Shown here: positions 1-9,794 of the stretch, piece after piece
How positions within the stretch are numbered: position 1 is the stretch's first letter
How the letters are laid out: every line of letters starts with the position of its first letter
Assembly (NCBI GenBank): GCA_948471525.1
Contig: CAOKSY010000001.1
Coordinates: 1 to 64,000 of the forward strand
DNA: 64,000 bases
From: an uncultured Clostridia bacterium
GTDB lineage: Bacteria > Bacillota > Clostridia > Christensenellales > UBA3700
Direction: 5' to 3'
Made by a program: the position numbers and the translations under genes
The notes under the pieces: model-generated
What the model saw: only the letters and a program-made list of their open reading frames with translations
The model's database searches: none
Told to the model about the DNA's origin: nothing

Positions 1-133
1 CTCTCGACCGCGGAGAATGGCGTGATTTTCGCTTTAGCTAGAGCGAGCGGCGGCGTCAAGTGTACTTCCCGTACACGTCGTCGCCCGAGTCTCGAAGATC
101 AAGCGGAAGGCGCGCAATTATACGCGGTCGACC

Positions 134-3100
134 TTATCGCTTCATCGATTTCTGTTCCTTTAAATACTCCTGATACCTCTCGATCTGATCCTCCCTCAAA
201 TCGATCATCTCCTTCGCCGCGTCAAGCGCTTGCGCGTCGCCGACGATCAACTCCGTCTCCTTGATCTTTATCTTTGTTCCGTCCGATCCTGCGTTGCGGC
301 GGATATCCTTAAAGTACTCGTCTTCCATCTTAAACAAAGCTACCGTAGTATCTTTCTTTACCATCAGTTTGACCAAAGGATTTACAGAAGACTGTCCGAG
401 CAATATATAATACGTCGACTTCTTCTCCTTGCACTTATCTTTGCCCATAGCATATGCCTTGAGAGTATCAAAGAACTTCTTCTGTTGTTTAGATAGTTTC
501 GCATACGCTTCGTCGAGTGTAAGTCTTGGCGCGACCGCTTTCTTAGGCGCAGTCGGTTTTGCCGCGGGTACTTCTACCTTGACTTCTTTCTCTACTATTT
601 TCTCTACGACTTTCTCCACTTCGACGGGAACTTCTACCCGCACTTCTTTTTCGACGATCTTCTCGACAGGTTTTTCAACTACCTTCTCGATCACTTGCGT
701 CTGAACATTATTATTTGCAGAGAGTTCTATCAATTTCTCGAGCATTCTCTCTTGATTAAGCATCATTTGCTCTATCTTACTGTTATCGAAAGCAACTCCT
801 ACTGTCTGCACTTTTATATCCTTTAGACTTTCTTTTAATGCGTTGGCTATATCCTCGCTATTGCTGTCCGACGTCTTGCGCATCTCTTTCAACGTTTTCT
901 GCAATTCTTTTACCGTCTCGTCATTCACTGTCGCAGCCGCCACTTCGCGCTCAACGACCTTTTCTACAGGTTGCTCGGACAGCTTCTTCATAAGCATTTC
1001 TATTCTCTCTTCATTATGAGAATTCTGCTCCATCAACTGCTCATTCTGCTCGATCAATCTCTGGACGATCTCGTCGCTGGCAGAAGCTTGCTGAGGCAAG
1101 TACTGCTGCATATTCGGCAACATTGCGGTCATTGTCTCAGACACTATTCCGCGTATCTCGTCTGCGCCCAACGATGACTGAGCATACTCATAATTTGCTT
1201 GCTGGCCGCCGCCGTTATTGCCTCCGCTCATCATTCGCATAAACACCATTCTGTCGTACTCTTCTTTGCCGTCCGCAAGTTCTCGCTCTGCCTTTCTGCA
1301 TCTGTTTTTCGCCACGAGCATTATCGCAAAACTCACGACTGCCGCACCCATAAGTACGCTCGCCGTCACCGTCCACTTGACCATACTCAAGCCGAACAAA
1401 CCTGCGACATAATAATTCCTGTATTTGCTTTCTACCGTCTTATTCGCATACTTTCTTCTGCTCTCGTAGCTTGCAGTCTTGGATAGGAAAATTATTATTA
1501 ATATAATGCTTATCGCGCTTGCTACTACCTGCCACCATTCCTTTATTGCTTTCACTGCCTTGTCAAAGCTAGGATTGCTTCCGTCCCCGTTGCCGTCCGG
1601 TTTCGTGTTGACCTCAAACTCTTTCTCTCCCGTCACCGTCACCTCAGGCAATACTTCGCCGTCAGTTCCCACAAACTCATAGTTGCCTTCGTATCCGCTC
1701 TTTATTATCGCCTTTATCCTGTACTTCTTGCCCACTTCAAGCGTCGCTCCGTCCGGTAACTTCTCGCCGTTCTCGTCATAGTAGATATATCCCACTACCT
1801 CCATTAACACGGCGTCCAATCCATTGATCACAGGCGTTCTTCCGCTGTTATCCCATTCCGCCGTTATCTGTCTCGCCTTGATCTCGAACCCTATCTGATT
1901 CGCCGTCAAATAATAGCTGTCAACATACTCTGCCTTTATATCCAGTACTGCTATATACTTGCCCGCGTTTATTGGCGCGCCATCGAGCCTGTTCTCGTCG
2001 GATATGCTGTCTCTATAGTATGTCACATCGATATCGCTTATCGAGAAATCCACGTCGTTGCTTATCCTCAAGTCGCTGCCTTTTGCGCTTCCGTCGTAAG
2101 TATAGCTTGCCGAACCCAGCTCCACGGTGACTTCCGTTCCGCTTGTTACGCCGAACTTAAACGTCTTTGTCATAGGCGACGCTTCATAGTTCTTGGCTAT
2201 ACTGTCTTTGAGTATCGCCTCGACTATATACCTCTGCTGTTCCACCATATCCGCAAGCTGTACTTCGTCGCCTTTGTTGCCTTCAGATCCCGACTGATAC
2301 TTGTAATATCTGTATCCGCTTATCTTATCCGCGTCTGACACCTGCGGTACTTTAAACGTCACTCCGCTTACCGCTTTATCTTCCCATACCAAGGTCAGCG
2401 GCGCTTTCCTTATGCTCCAGTCTTTTTCACTGTCGAATTGACCTATATATGTGCTTGGGTCGCCGATTACGGGATCTATATAATTCGCACTGTCATTGTT
2501 TATGAATTCTATGACCGTTGCCTTATAATTTCCCGCGTTCTTTCTTGCGATATCCTCTCCCTCGTAGTCATACTCCGCTTCGAGCGTAGACGGCAAATTC
2601 TTCAACACTATCTCGTGAGTTGTCTTGTCGTAAACAAACTGCCCGTCCACATAATCCCATTCCACTTTGGATAGATCATACTTTCCCTTGTCTATTCTCC
2701 ACTGGATAGTAAAGCTCGACTGCGTGAGCTTACCTTGCGATGAAGTGAGGTTGACAGTCGTACTATAGGCGTTTACCGCAGTACCTTTCTGACTTACATA
2801 TCCAGAGACGGTTACCCCGTTATTCTTGAGATAGTCGTCCAATATTGCAGAGAACGTATACTCTCCGCCGTTGTACAATACTGCGACTACGCTGTCCCAG
2901 TTATCTATGCTTTGCGGCGCGCCGTCAGAGATATTAAAGTTGACGTACTGCCAAGATATATTATTTTTGTTGACCTCTATCTCTTTCTCGGATACTCGGA
3001 ATTCCTGAGTATTGTTTGTCGTGAGCGTATAGTTGCCGCTATCGCCACCCTTCTCCAATGTCACTTTCAATACATACGATCCGCTCTTCTCTGGAAGCGG

Positions 3101-5203
3101 CGGTATATTGACCTTGGTAACTTTGCCGTCATAGGTCACTTTGCCAGCGTCTATAGCTATATCGTCGTATGAGAATGAGAAGGTAAGACTGTCGTCCAAA
3201 GAAAGCCTGTCATCAGTCATGCTTATCTCTTTCTCCGTATTACTGTTCCATGTCCAACCGCCGTCCGATGTAAACGTAATACTCAACGTCGCCGGCATTA
3301 TATTCAACTTTATATCGAATGAATCCGTTCCTCCGCCTTTCCACTGCGTTTCCGTGCCGTTATCCGCCAACGCTATCGTCACCGTATACTCCTTAGCGTC
3401 CTTTGCCGTCAACTTACCTATAGCGGCATCGTAAGTCATTCCGTTATTAGCAGTAATCCGTACGTCATTATTCGTTCCCGACACCTCGAATGCCTGATCG
3501 CTTCCGTTGTATGTCAAAGATGTTATTGATATCGTAGGCTTAGCTATCTCCCTCTTATCTATATTGAATAAAATAGGATAACTTCCCCCACTGTAACTTA
3601 TCTTTGACGTATCTATCTCATAATTACATTCATTGACCATCTTGACGGTAGCACGATATGCGCCAATCTTATTTGGATATTCGGTCGAAGAATACCCCTT
3701 GCCGTCAGTGCTTTCGTACATAAAACCGAATATCGGCGCTCTATCCCCAGTATCTCCGCTGAATATCTCTCCCGACCTTGCCGCGGCGGTATATCCGCCG
3801 CTATCCGAGTCGGTTATATCTATTCCTATTTTTTTCTTGACGATAGTAAAGTTAAAATAACGCGTATGGTCATCTTCCCCGATACTTGTATCCGGTGTGC
3901 CATCGAATATTATTCCTTCGTCGATGAGCGTCTGCTTCAACTTTGCTTTAACTTTGTACGTGTCGGAGTCTATCATAGAAGCTGTCGTGTACTCTATATC
4001 CATTTTGGAAGAATTATACCATGTCTTTTGATCTTCAGACACATCGAACAGATTGAGAGGCAGTCCAGTATATGTTGCCGTTACGTCTGTAGCTTCTTTT
4101 ACACTAGTTAATGAATATTCATCTGCCTTAGTAAGATTTAAGTGAAACGCCGGTCTTACACAACAATTTGTTGTAACTTGTAGAGCATTTAAATTACCAC
4201 CTGTATACAAAACTAATAAATCATAAAATGTACCATTATATCTTGATGAACGCAACCAAGAGTTAAATTTGGACTTCTTCTGTTCAAAAGAAACCTTCCA
4301 TATTCCATTTACTCCGTCGCCGTCTCCTACTTCAGATGCACTAGGCAACCATAAGTAATCGTTCCTCCAATTATCATACCCTGTCTTATCTTCATAATTG
4401 TAGGCTCCGCTTTTATACCAATTAGCGCCTGTTGTTATCTTATTAAAACAATCGCTGCTTACAGTATAGCCAGACACATAAGTATTTTTAATAAACTTAG
4501 AATTTTCAAGTGTTTCGTCGCCTTGATATATAGCCTCCTCGGGCGTAAATATGAAGTCCGTTATGCTCCCCTTTACACTAGATTTAGGCATTGTGAATTT
4601 AGCAAATCTATGCTCTGACGATTGCGCATATTCGTCAGTCAAAGTAGATGCATCTTTCCAATACGCACCACCATTGTTTAGCTCCACTGCTCTGGCTTTA
4701 CTCACTCCGTACATATTTGAAGGAAAATCTTTTATATTGCTACTTTCGTCTGCTCCGTCATTCCATTTTACTTGACCAACACTATCGTTAGAAAGCCAAA
4801 AATCTAACACTATTTCTCCGTCGGTTTGAGTAAGATATGTAACCGTCCACTCAATTCCTCCCAATGTCACAACAATATCTTTATTGGAATTCTTCCCGCG
4901 GAAATCTGCAGAAGTCTGCGTTCCTAAACCTTTTATAGTATCTATTGTCGCTCCGTTTTGCCCAGATAGTTTTTCATATAATAAAGTTAAATTATCGGGA
5001 TTGAAAATTGCTTTTGAACCTTCTGCCTTATCTTCATAGCCATCCTGTAAAAGTTCACCAATTTTAACTACAGGCGATGTATCTATAATTGCCTCTGCTT
5101 TATTACCGGGTATATAAAATATCAATACACTTGCCACTATCAAGCATAGCATTAAGCATACGGATAAGAGAAAATATCCACCCTTTCTTCTCTTCTTTTC
5201 CAT
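134..5203 (-). CDS. Giant exported membrane-anchored protein: DUF6273-like domain, MBG-like repeats, coiled-coil tail
   Basis: A 1689-residue protein with an N-terminal membrane/signal segment (about residues 10-37). A DUF6273-like region (about 190-355) shows the typical WLPSASE, WLRSS and VRPAFHLNL motifs. About 380-1210 is a chain of beta-rich repeats resembling MBG/Big-type surface domains. Hydrophobic segments follow at about 1225-1245 and 1268-1300. The last 390 residues are charged and coiled-coil-like, with VEK/VEV repeats (about 1505-1548) and a compact C-terminal domain. The design suggests an exported beta-rod joined through the membrane to a coiled-coil tail; with two or three membrane spans the side of the tail is uncertain. 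An AGAGGT ribosome binding site precedes the ATG. No sortase motif is visible. Ligand and function are unknown. Confidence 0.8.
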   Translation of the reverse strand: MEKKRRKGGYFLLSVCLMLCLIVASVLIFYIPGNKAEAIIDTSPVVKIGELLQDGYEDKAEGSKAIFNPDNLTLLYEKLSGQNGATIDTIKGLGTQTSADFRGKNSNKDIVVTLGGIEWTVTYLTQTDGEIVLDFWLSNDSVGQVKWNDGADESSNIKDFPSNMYGVSKARAVELNNGGAYWKDASTLTDEYAQSSEHRFAKFTMPKSSVKGSITDFIFTPEEAIYQGDETLENSKFIKNTYVSGYTVSSDCFNKITTGANWYKSGAYNYEDKTGYDNWRNDYLWLPSASEVGDGDGVNGIWKVSFEQKKSKFNSWLRSSRYNGTFYDLLVLYTGGNLNALQVTTNCCVRPAFHLNLTKADEYSLTSVKEATDVTATYTGLPLNLFDVSEDQKTWYNSSKMDIEYTTASMIDSDTYKVKAKLKQTLIDEGIIFDGTPDTSIGEDDHTRYFNFTIVKKKIGIDITDSDSGGYTAAARSGEIFSGDTGDRAPIFGFMYESTDGKGYSSTEYPNKIGAYRATVKMVNECNYEIDTSKISYSGGSYPILFNIDKREIAKPTISITSLTYNGSDQAFEVSGTNNDVRITANNGMTYDAAIGKLTAKDAKEYTVTIALADNGTETQWKGGGTDSFDIKLNIMPATLSITFTSDGGWTWNSNTEKEISMTDDRLSLDDSLTFSFSYDDIAIDAGKVTYDGKVTKVNIPPLPEKSGSYVLKVTLEKGGDSGNYTLTTNNTQEFRVSEKEIEVNKNNISWQYVNFNISDGAPQSIDNWDSVVAVLYNGGEYTFSAILDDYLKNNGVTVSGYVSQKGTAVNAYSTTVNLTSSQGKLTQSSFTIQWRIDKGKYDLSKVEWDYVDGQFVYDKTTHEIVLKNLPSTLEAEYDYEGEDIARKNAGNYKATVIEFINNDSANYIDPVIGDPSTYIGQFDSEKDWSIRKAPLTLVWEDKAVSGVTFKVPQVSDADKISGYRYYKYQSGSEGNKGDEVQLADMVEQQRYIVEAILKDSIAKNYEASPMTKTFKFGVTSGTEVTVELGSASYTYDGSAKGSDLRISNDVDFSISDIDVTYYRDSISDENRLDGAPINAGKYIAVLDIKAEYVDSYYLTANQIGFEIKARQITAEWDNSGRTPVINGLDAVLMEVVGYIYYDENGEKLPDGATLEVGKKYRIKAIIKSGYEGNYEFVGTDGEVLPEVTVTGEKEFEVNTKPDGNGDGSNPSFDKAVKAIKEWWQVVASAISIILIIIFLSKTASYESRRKYANKTVESKYRNYYVAGLFGLSMVKWTVTASVLMGAAVVSFAIMLVAKNRCRKAERELADGKEEYDRMVFMRMMSGGNNGGGQQANYEYAQSSLGADEIRGIVSETMTAMLPNMQQYLPQQASASDEIVQRLIEQNEQLMEQNSHNEERIEMLMKKLSEQPVEKVVEREVAAATVNDETVKELQKTLKEMRKTSDSNSEDIANALKESLKDIKVQTVGVAFDNSKIEQMMLNQERMLEKLIELSANNNVQTQVIEKVVEKPVEKIVEKEVRVEVPVEVEKVVEKIVEKEVKVEVPAAKPTAPKKAVAPRLTLDEAYAKLSKQQKKFFDTLKAYAMGKDKCKEKKSTYYILLGQSSVNPLVKLMVKKDTTVALFKMEDEYFKDIRRNAGSDGTKIKIKETELIVGDAQALDAAKEMIDLREDQIERYQEYLKEQKSMKR

Positions 5204-5701
5204 CTGTTTTTACCTCTTTTTATCCTATGTCAGGAAAGGTATAGTTTTCCTGACCTAAGAAATTTATACAAAATACGTAGTTTTTAACGATAATTCTACA
5301 CAATAAGTATACTCCAAAGCCCCTGTCGAATTCAATAATAAACGGTCAATAAATGTATACATTTCTTGGAAATTATCGAGATATGTCGACATTTTTGTTT
5401 TTAATTTTACATAATTCTAAGTAAGATAAATATCGGTTATGATAAGAAATGTACTTTTATTATATATTTTAATAGGTCGAGATTTCTCCACTGCGGTCGA
5501 AATGACAGGATTGGACAACACGACAACAAAATTACAACAGTCATCCTGAGCGGATAATAAGCGCAGTCGAAGGTCTCTCTCGAATTATACAATTGTAATA
5601 AAATTCACTTTAATATGATATAAATAAAAAATATAATAGGTCAAAAGACCTATCGCGCAAAACAAAACAATATTATCAATCAAATTCATTTAAATAATCT
5701 G
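5204..5701. other. Intergenic region, AT-rich, holding a dispersed-repeat pair
   Basis: No credible ORF. It carries the upstream region of the giant surface protein (right of its start at 5203) and a pair of inverted repeat copies at 5479-5579, described separately. The rest is AT-rich sequence with no other structure I can support. Confidence 0.6.
5479..5579. repeat. Inverted pair of a dispersed GTCAT..GAGCG..GTCGAA..TCTC-type repeat
   Basis: The left copy (5479-5509) read on the minus strand and the right copy (5538-5579) read on the plus strand share the order CTGTCAT / CAGTCAT, then GCAGT or GCAGTCGAAG, then TCTC. They therefore form an imperfect stem-loop. The word resembles the widespread 'TCATTCTGAGCG..GTCGAAG.ATCTC' intergenic repeat seen in many bacterial genomes (recognised from memory). 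The right copy carries a short insertion between GAGCG and GCAGTCGAAG. Confidence 0.55.
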
Positions 5702-6121
5702 TCAATTCAAATATTTGACCATCCAAATATGTCTGCAATTCTCGTCGAAATCGTAGTCGCCTATACTGACGTATCCTAGTTTTCTATAAAAGCCCTCGAC
5801 GCGAGCTTGCGCGTGTATCCTTATCTCCTTGCCGCCGACAGCTGATATACACTCTTCTGCATGTCGAATAATACTCCCGCCAAATCCTTGTGATCGAAAT
5901 GCTTGAAGAACTGCGATACGACCTATCAAATAATAGCCTTCCTGCCCAAAAAACCTGCAGGTAGCCGCCGCTTTCCCGTCGCAAAAAGTCACAATATGTG
6001 TAGCGGTTCCGTCAACGGTATCGAATTCTTCGGCAAATCCCTGTTCTTTTACAAAGACTGTATCTCTTATCTCAATTGCCTCTTTAGGCAAATTATTGTA
6101 TTCTCTGAACTCTATCGCCAT
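5702..6121 (-). CDS. GNAT family N-acetyltransferase
   Basis: A 139-residue protein of typical single-domain GNAT length. The acetyl-CoA binding motif A is visible as the segment around IGRIAVLQAFRSQGFGGSII (about residues 68-88), with the V..R..G.G signature. It begins like ElaA-type proteins (FVKEQGF). The substrate cannot be named. It starts 4 bp after the MalQ stop with an AGGGA ribosome binding site, so it is probably the second gene of a malQ operon. Confidence 0.85.
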   Translation of the reverse strand: MAIEFREYNNLPKEAIEIRDTVFVKEQGFAEEFDTVDGTATHIVTFCDGKAAATCRFFGQEGYYLIGRIAVLQAFRSQGFGGSIIRHAEECISAVGGKEIRIHAQARVEGFYRKLGYVSIGDYDFDENCRHIWMVKYLN

Positions 6122-6125
6122 ACGA

Positions 6126-7595
6126 CTATTCCCTGCTCTGTCTATAAGACGTCAAGCGAACTATCTTTTCTCTCAACTTTTGTGTGTCGTACCGTCCGTC
6201 AAGCCGCCACTTCCAGTTGCCTTCAGAAGTAGACGGCGCATTTATACGCGCCTCAGCGCCCAACGACAAATAATCCGCTATAGGTATAATAACTCTATCG
6301 GCTTTTGTCGCCATAGCGGTGCGAATAAGACTATCGCAAAGATCTTCGCCCTTTTTAGGCTTGCAAACCTTCAAAAACAATTTCATTTCGTATTCGCTCA
6401 ATTCCTCAAGCCATTGCGGAGTGGTCATATTGTCGTGAGTGCCGGTATATACGATGCAGTTCGACGATTTGATATTGCGAGGCAGATAATCGCTCTTTGG
6501 ATCGGCAAAGGCAAATTGCAAAACTTTCATTCCCGGATAACCCGTCAACTTGAGGAGCTTGCGCACTCCAGTCGTAATTACGCCCAAATCTTCTGCTATG
6601 ATCTTTGCGCCCGACAACTGTCTGTCGAGTTCTTTAAAAAGAGCCGTTCCCACGCCCTTGACCCATTCGCCATCCTTTGCGGTATCCGCATCTCTGTCGA
6701 CTGTATAGTATGCCTCAAAACCCCTGAAATGATCTATACGTATTACGTCGTATAGTCTGTACGCAACACGCAATCTATCTATCCACCAAGAGAATTTATC
6801 TTTTTGCATCTTCTTCCAATCATAGATGGGATTGCCCCAAAGCTGTCCGTCCTCGGAAAACGCATCGGGCGGAACGCCGGCGACTTTTAAAGGACGCAGG
6901 TCTTCGTCAAGCAAATAGTTGTCGGGGGCGGACCAAACGTCTACGCTGTCGTAAGCGACGTAGATCGGCATATCGCCGATTATTTCTATCCCCTTGCGGT
7001 TGGCGTATTTTTTGAGTTTTGCATACTGAGTAAAGAATTCATACTGAGCAAACTTCCAAAATTCCGTACTGCCAGCATATTTTCTCTTCAATGCCGCCAA
7101 ATCCCTGCGGTATTTCTCGCAATCGTTCCATTCGCTCCAAGGCGTATTGTTATTGTATTCTTTCAAGGACATAAAAAGCGCGTAATCTTCCAACCAAAAA
7201 GCATTCTCGCGAACAAACTCTATATACTCTTTTCGGTTTATATCAAACTTTTCAAATGCTTTCTTGAGCAAAAACAGTCTGCTTTGAAACAAATATCCAT
7301 AATCGATCTCGCTGTCTTTTCTCTCAAATCCGCGAGCAAATTCCCTATCCAGCAAGCCGTCCTTTATAAGCATATCTATATCGATAAAATAATGATTGCC
7401 AGCAAAAGCCGACGGGGACTGATAGGGCGAGTCGCCGTAAATAGTCGGATTGAGCGGTAGCACCTGCCAATATCCTTGATTGCATTCGCTGAGAAAATCT
7501 ACAAATTTATATGCGGTTTTGCCAAAACTGCCGATAGAATACTTATTCGGCAAAGAAAAAATCGGCAAAAGTATCCCCGCCTTTTTATCCGTCAT
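6126..7595 (-). CDS. malQ: 4-alpha-glucanotransferase (amylomaltase, GH77)
   Basis: About 489 residues. It transfers glucan segments between maltodextrins in the cytoplasm. The start ILLPIFSLPNKYSIGSFG, the QVLPLNPT segment, the nucleophile region VIRIDHFRGFEAY, the acid/base region IIAEDLGVIT and the late TGTHDN motif are GH77 hallmarks. I place the start at the ATG at 7595, not at an upstream in-frame codon at 7679: GGAAGG lies just upstream of 7595, and the 28 extra residues would be an AT-rich run of isoleucines. An ISLre2 transposase gene lies just upstream (7691-9073) and may have altered its promoter. Confidence 0.93.
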   Translation of the reverse strand: MTDKKAGILLPIFSLPNKYSIGSFGKTAYKFVDFLSECNQGYWQVLPLNPTIYGDSPYQSPSAFAGNHYFIDIDMLIKDGLLDREFARGFERKDSEIDYGYLFQSRLFLLKKAFEKFDINRKEYIEFVRENAFWLEDYALFMSLKEYNNNTPWSEWNDCEKYRRDLAALKRKYAGSTEFWKFAQYEFFTQYAKLKKYANRKGIEIIGDMPIYVAYDSVDVWSAPDNYLLDEDLRPLKVAGVPPDAFSEDGQLWGNPIYDWKKMQKDKFSWWIDRLRVAYRLYDVIRIDHFRGFEAYYTVDRDADTAKDGEWVKGVGTALFKELDRQLSGAKIIAEDLGVITTGVRKLLKLTGYPGMKVLQFAFADPKSDYLPRNIKSSNCIVYTGTHDNMTTPQWLEELSEYEMKLFLKVCKPKKGEDLCDSLIRTAMATKADRVIIPIADYLSLGAEARINAPSTSEGNWKWRLDGRYDTQKLREKIVRLTSYRQSRE

Positions 7596-7690
7596 AAGAC
7601 CGTCCTTCCACTTTATTATAATAATTATAATATATTTTATCAATATATGCAATACGCATTTGCCTTTGGACAGTGTCAAGAGTTTTTTAC

Positions 7691-9073
7691 CTAAAAATCA
7701 GAAAATTTCAAGAATTTCCTTAATTTTAATGAAATTCTATCCGTAATGCCGTCAATTCCTACTACGTGCGCCTGCCTATTATAATCGGCGGCGCCTATAT
7801 TATCTACTACGCTATTGTATTTGATTGGACTATTAAGAATGGTATCAGGGTATACTTCATCTCCGGCAACAAGTCTCATGAAGTCGCCTTTGTTATAATA
7901 ATAGGCGCGTAGCTGGGCAATGCGCTCTGCGCCAGCAAGGCTCCAACCCATCGGACGAGAACTCATCCGGGAAGAAAGAACGTGCGAAACATGTCCTTCT
8001 GCACTACATCGATTACGCACATTGTAAGTATCAATATTATTTTCCAAATAAAAAAAGTTTTTTGCTACTGTTTTTCGTTCTGTGCGCTCTATCGATTTTT
8101 TACACTGCGTCTTAAATACCATTTTTAATGCTTCTCTGTCTTTTGCTTTCATTGCTTGGATAATCTGACTTTTTAGCTTAATATTGCCTTTTGCCAAAGC
8201 CGTAGCAGATTTCTGAATATGAAATTTGTCGATATGGTACTCAGCCTTTGGCAAAATCTGCTTTCCATATTTTATCCAATATGCACCGTCCCCAGATATA
8301 TGTAATTTCGCTTTTGACATTGAGTATGTCTTATATAAGTAATACGCAACATCATTCCAAATTTTATCCGGTTCATTCTCCAATGATACGAAATATTTTA
8401 CATTCTGAAGTTCTGTTCGCGCCTTACAAACTTTGTTGGCACCTTCATGCACGTATACTAACTTAACTTCTGCGCTGTTGCCATTTTGCAAATGAATATG
8501 ATCCTCATCTGCTTCAATATATATTTCCGAAACCTCTTGTCTTTTTCTCTGAAATGATGTCTCTGGCAAATTTGCTGTCTTCACGCTCTTAACCAAATTA
8601 TGTACCGTTTGCCTCGATACTTTATGATTAACTAACTCGCTCGCCTTGCCATAGCTTGTCAACGTTGCATTCTTTATTAGATCGACCTTCATATTTTGCT
8701 CTATGCGGCTATTTTTCTCCAAACTCAACAGATCATCAACTGCAAAGAAATATCTTCTCTGCGCTTTATCCAGATATAATTTCCTAGCCAATGTTATTTC
8801 GCCCATCGATGTCAACAGCGTTCGCATTTTGCATTTATGCTTAACTATTATTTTATGCTTATCTCTCTGACTATCATAAGCTTTGTCTACCTCGCTGCAT
8901 ATCAACTGCAATATATCTATGCCTAAATCATTAACTATTTTTTGTGTACTTGCTACTGCAGCTGAAAATGTTCCTCTACAATTTACTATTTCAAGAATTT
9001 GCATTGACAGTTTAGCAACGCAAGCCTCTATAATCACCTTTAATTTGCTTGATATTTCTTCTTGTGTTATCAT
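7691..9073 (-). mobile_element. ISLre2-family transposase (UPF0236)
   Basis: A 460-residue protein, the usual length for ISLre2-family transposases. It has an N-terminal helical region, a SRQTVHNLV HTH-like segment (about 155-163), the EADEDHIHLQ segment with acidic residues (about 185-195), ISGDGAYWIKYGK, and HIDKFHIQK (about 280). GGAGG precedes the ATG. The reading frame is intact, so the element may be active. A possible terminal sequence beginning TGGACAGTGTC lies at about 7668, but I found no matching inverted copy between 9074 and 9235, so the termini are not defined. Confidence 0.85.
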
Positions 9074-9194
9074 AAATGCCTCCTATTTATACACAATTAT
9101 TCTAACACATGATTATAATTTTACAATAGAAAAGCACTACTATAACTAGTAATGCTCTAATAATATCTATATTTAAGAATAATATAGTCTTATA

Positions 9195-9239
9195 ACTTGT
9201 CGAGCTTGTTAGACTGGCTCGACTTGTCCAACAAGCTAT
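9195..9239. repeat. 9-bp tandem repeat cluster A
   Basis: Five 9-bp units in perfect register (ACTTGTCGA, GCTTGTTAG, ACTGGCTCG, ACTTGTCCA, ACAAGCTAT). The cluster lies at the 3' end of the lipoprotein gene (stop at 9236) and in the spacer before the transposase. The arms AGCTTGTT and AACAAGCT can also pair as a hairpin. Confidence 0.7.
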
Positions 9240-9730
9240 TCTGTCTCTTTACCGTATTGCGTTTTAAATTCGTCCAATGTCATTGTTGTTCGTCTAAACG
9301 TATATTTCCTACTACCATTTTCACTTTCAATAAGGATTGTATTATCATCTTTTATATTAATGTAATGACTGCTTTTCGCAACAAGTGCGCCAGAAAAAGA
9401 ACTTAATGTAAAATATTTTCCTTCCTCTTTTTTAACTATTTTGCTATCTTTATTTTCATCATATTTTCCAGATGTCTGATAAATCATATATGAATTCAAT
9501 ACATAATCTTTTGAGTCTTTTTCACTTGATTTTGTAATAACGGCATAATAATTAACATATTCTCTATCCTCATTAGTTTCCATTCCTATATAATGCTCAT
9601 TATCTTCCGCGATGCTTATCCAAGTGCCAACCAATTTATCTGACTTATCTTCAGTACAAGCTGTTATTCCTACTACTGTAATTGCCACTATCATAACAAC
9701 CATTATAATGCTTAAAATTTTCTTCTTCAT
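9236..9730 (-). CDS. Small lipoprotein of unknown function
   Basis: A 164-residue protein with a lipoprotein signal peptide: MKKK, a hydrophobic run, then the lipobox GITAC with the lipidated cysteine near residue 25. The mature part opens with LVGTWISIAE and contains repeated short beta-like segments ending in RKYTFRRTTMTLDEF, reminiscent of lipocalin-like or DUF4923-type small lipoproteins; I do not assign a family. GGGAG precedes the ATG. It lies in the same orientation after the PBECR4-like gene. Confidence 0.7.
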   Translation of the reverse strand: MKKKILSIIMVVMIVAITVVGITACTEDKSDKLVGTWISIAEDNEHYIGMETNEDREYVNYYAVITKSSEKDSKDYVLNSYMIYQTSGKYDENKDSKIVKKEEGKYFTLSSFSGALVAKSSHYINIKDDNTILIESENGSRKYTFRRTTMTLDEFKTQYGKETE

Positions 9731-9794
9731 ATTCTAACTCCCTATTTTTTATTTCATTATATAAAAAAACACAAAGAAAAGTCAATAATTTTGA

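Noticed and set aside
1..133. GTGTAC/GTACAC hairpin at the window start
   Set aside because: A short 6-bp stem in an edge fragment with no gene context; too little to interpret.
560..690. GAGAAAGTAGTC-type DNA repeats in the giant protein gene considered as a satellite
   Set aside because: They simply encode VEK/VEV coiled-coil repeats in frame within a long intact gene.
7595..7679. Longer MalQ start at 7679
   Set aside because: The extra residues are an AT-rich Ile run without similarity to GH77 proteins and the ATG at 7595 has a good GGAAGG site.
7668..9235. Terminal inverted repeats of the ISLre2 element
   Set aside because: A plausible left end (TGGACAGTGTC) exists, but I could not find a matching inverted copy on the other side, so I do not define the element ends.
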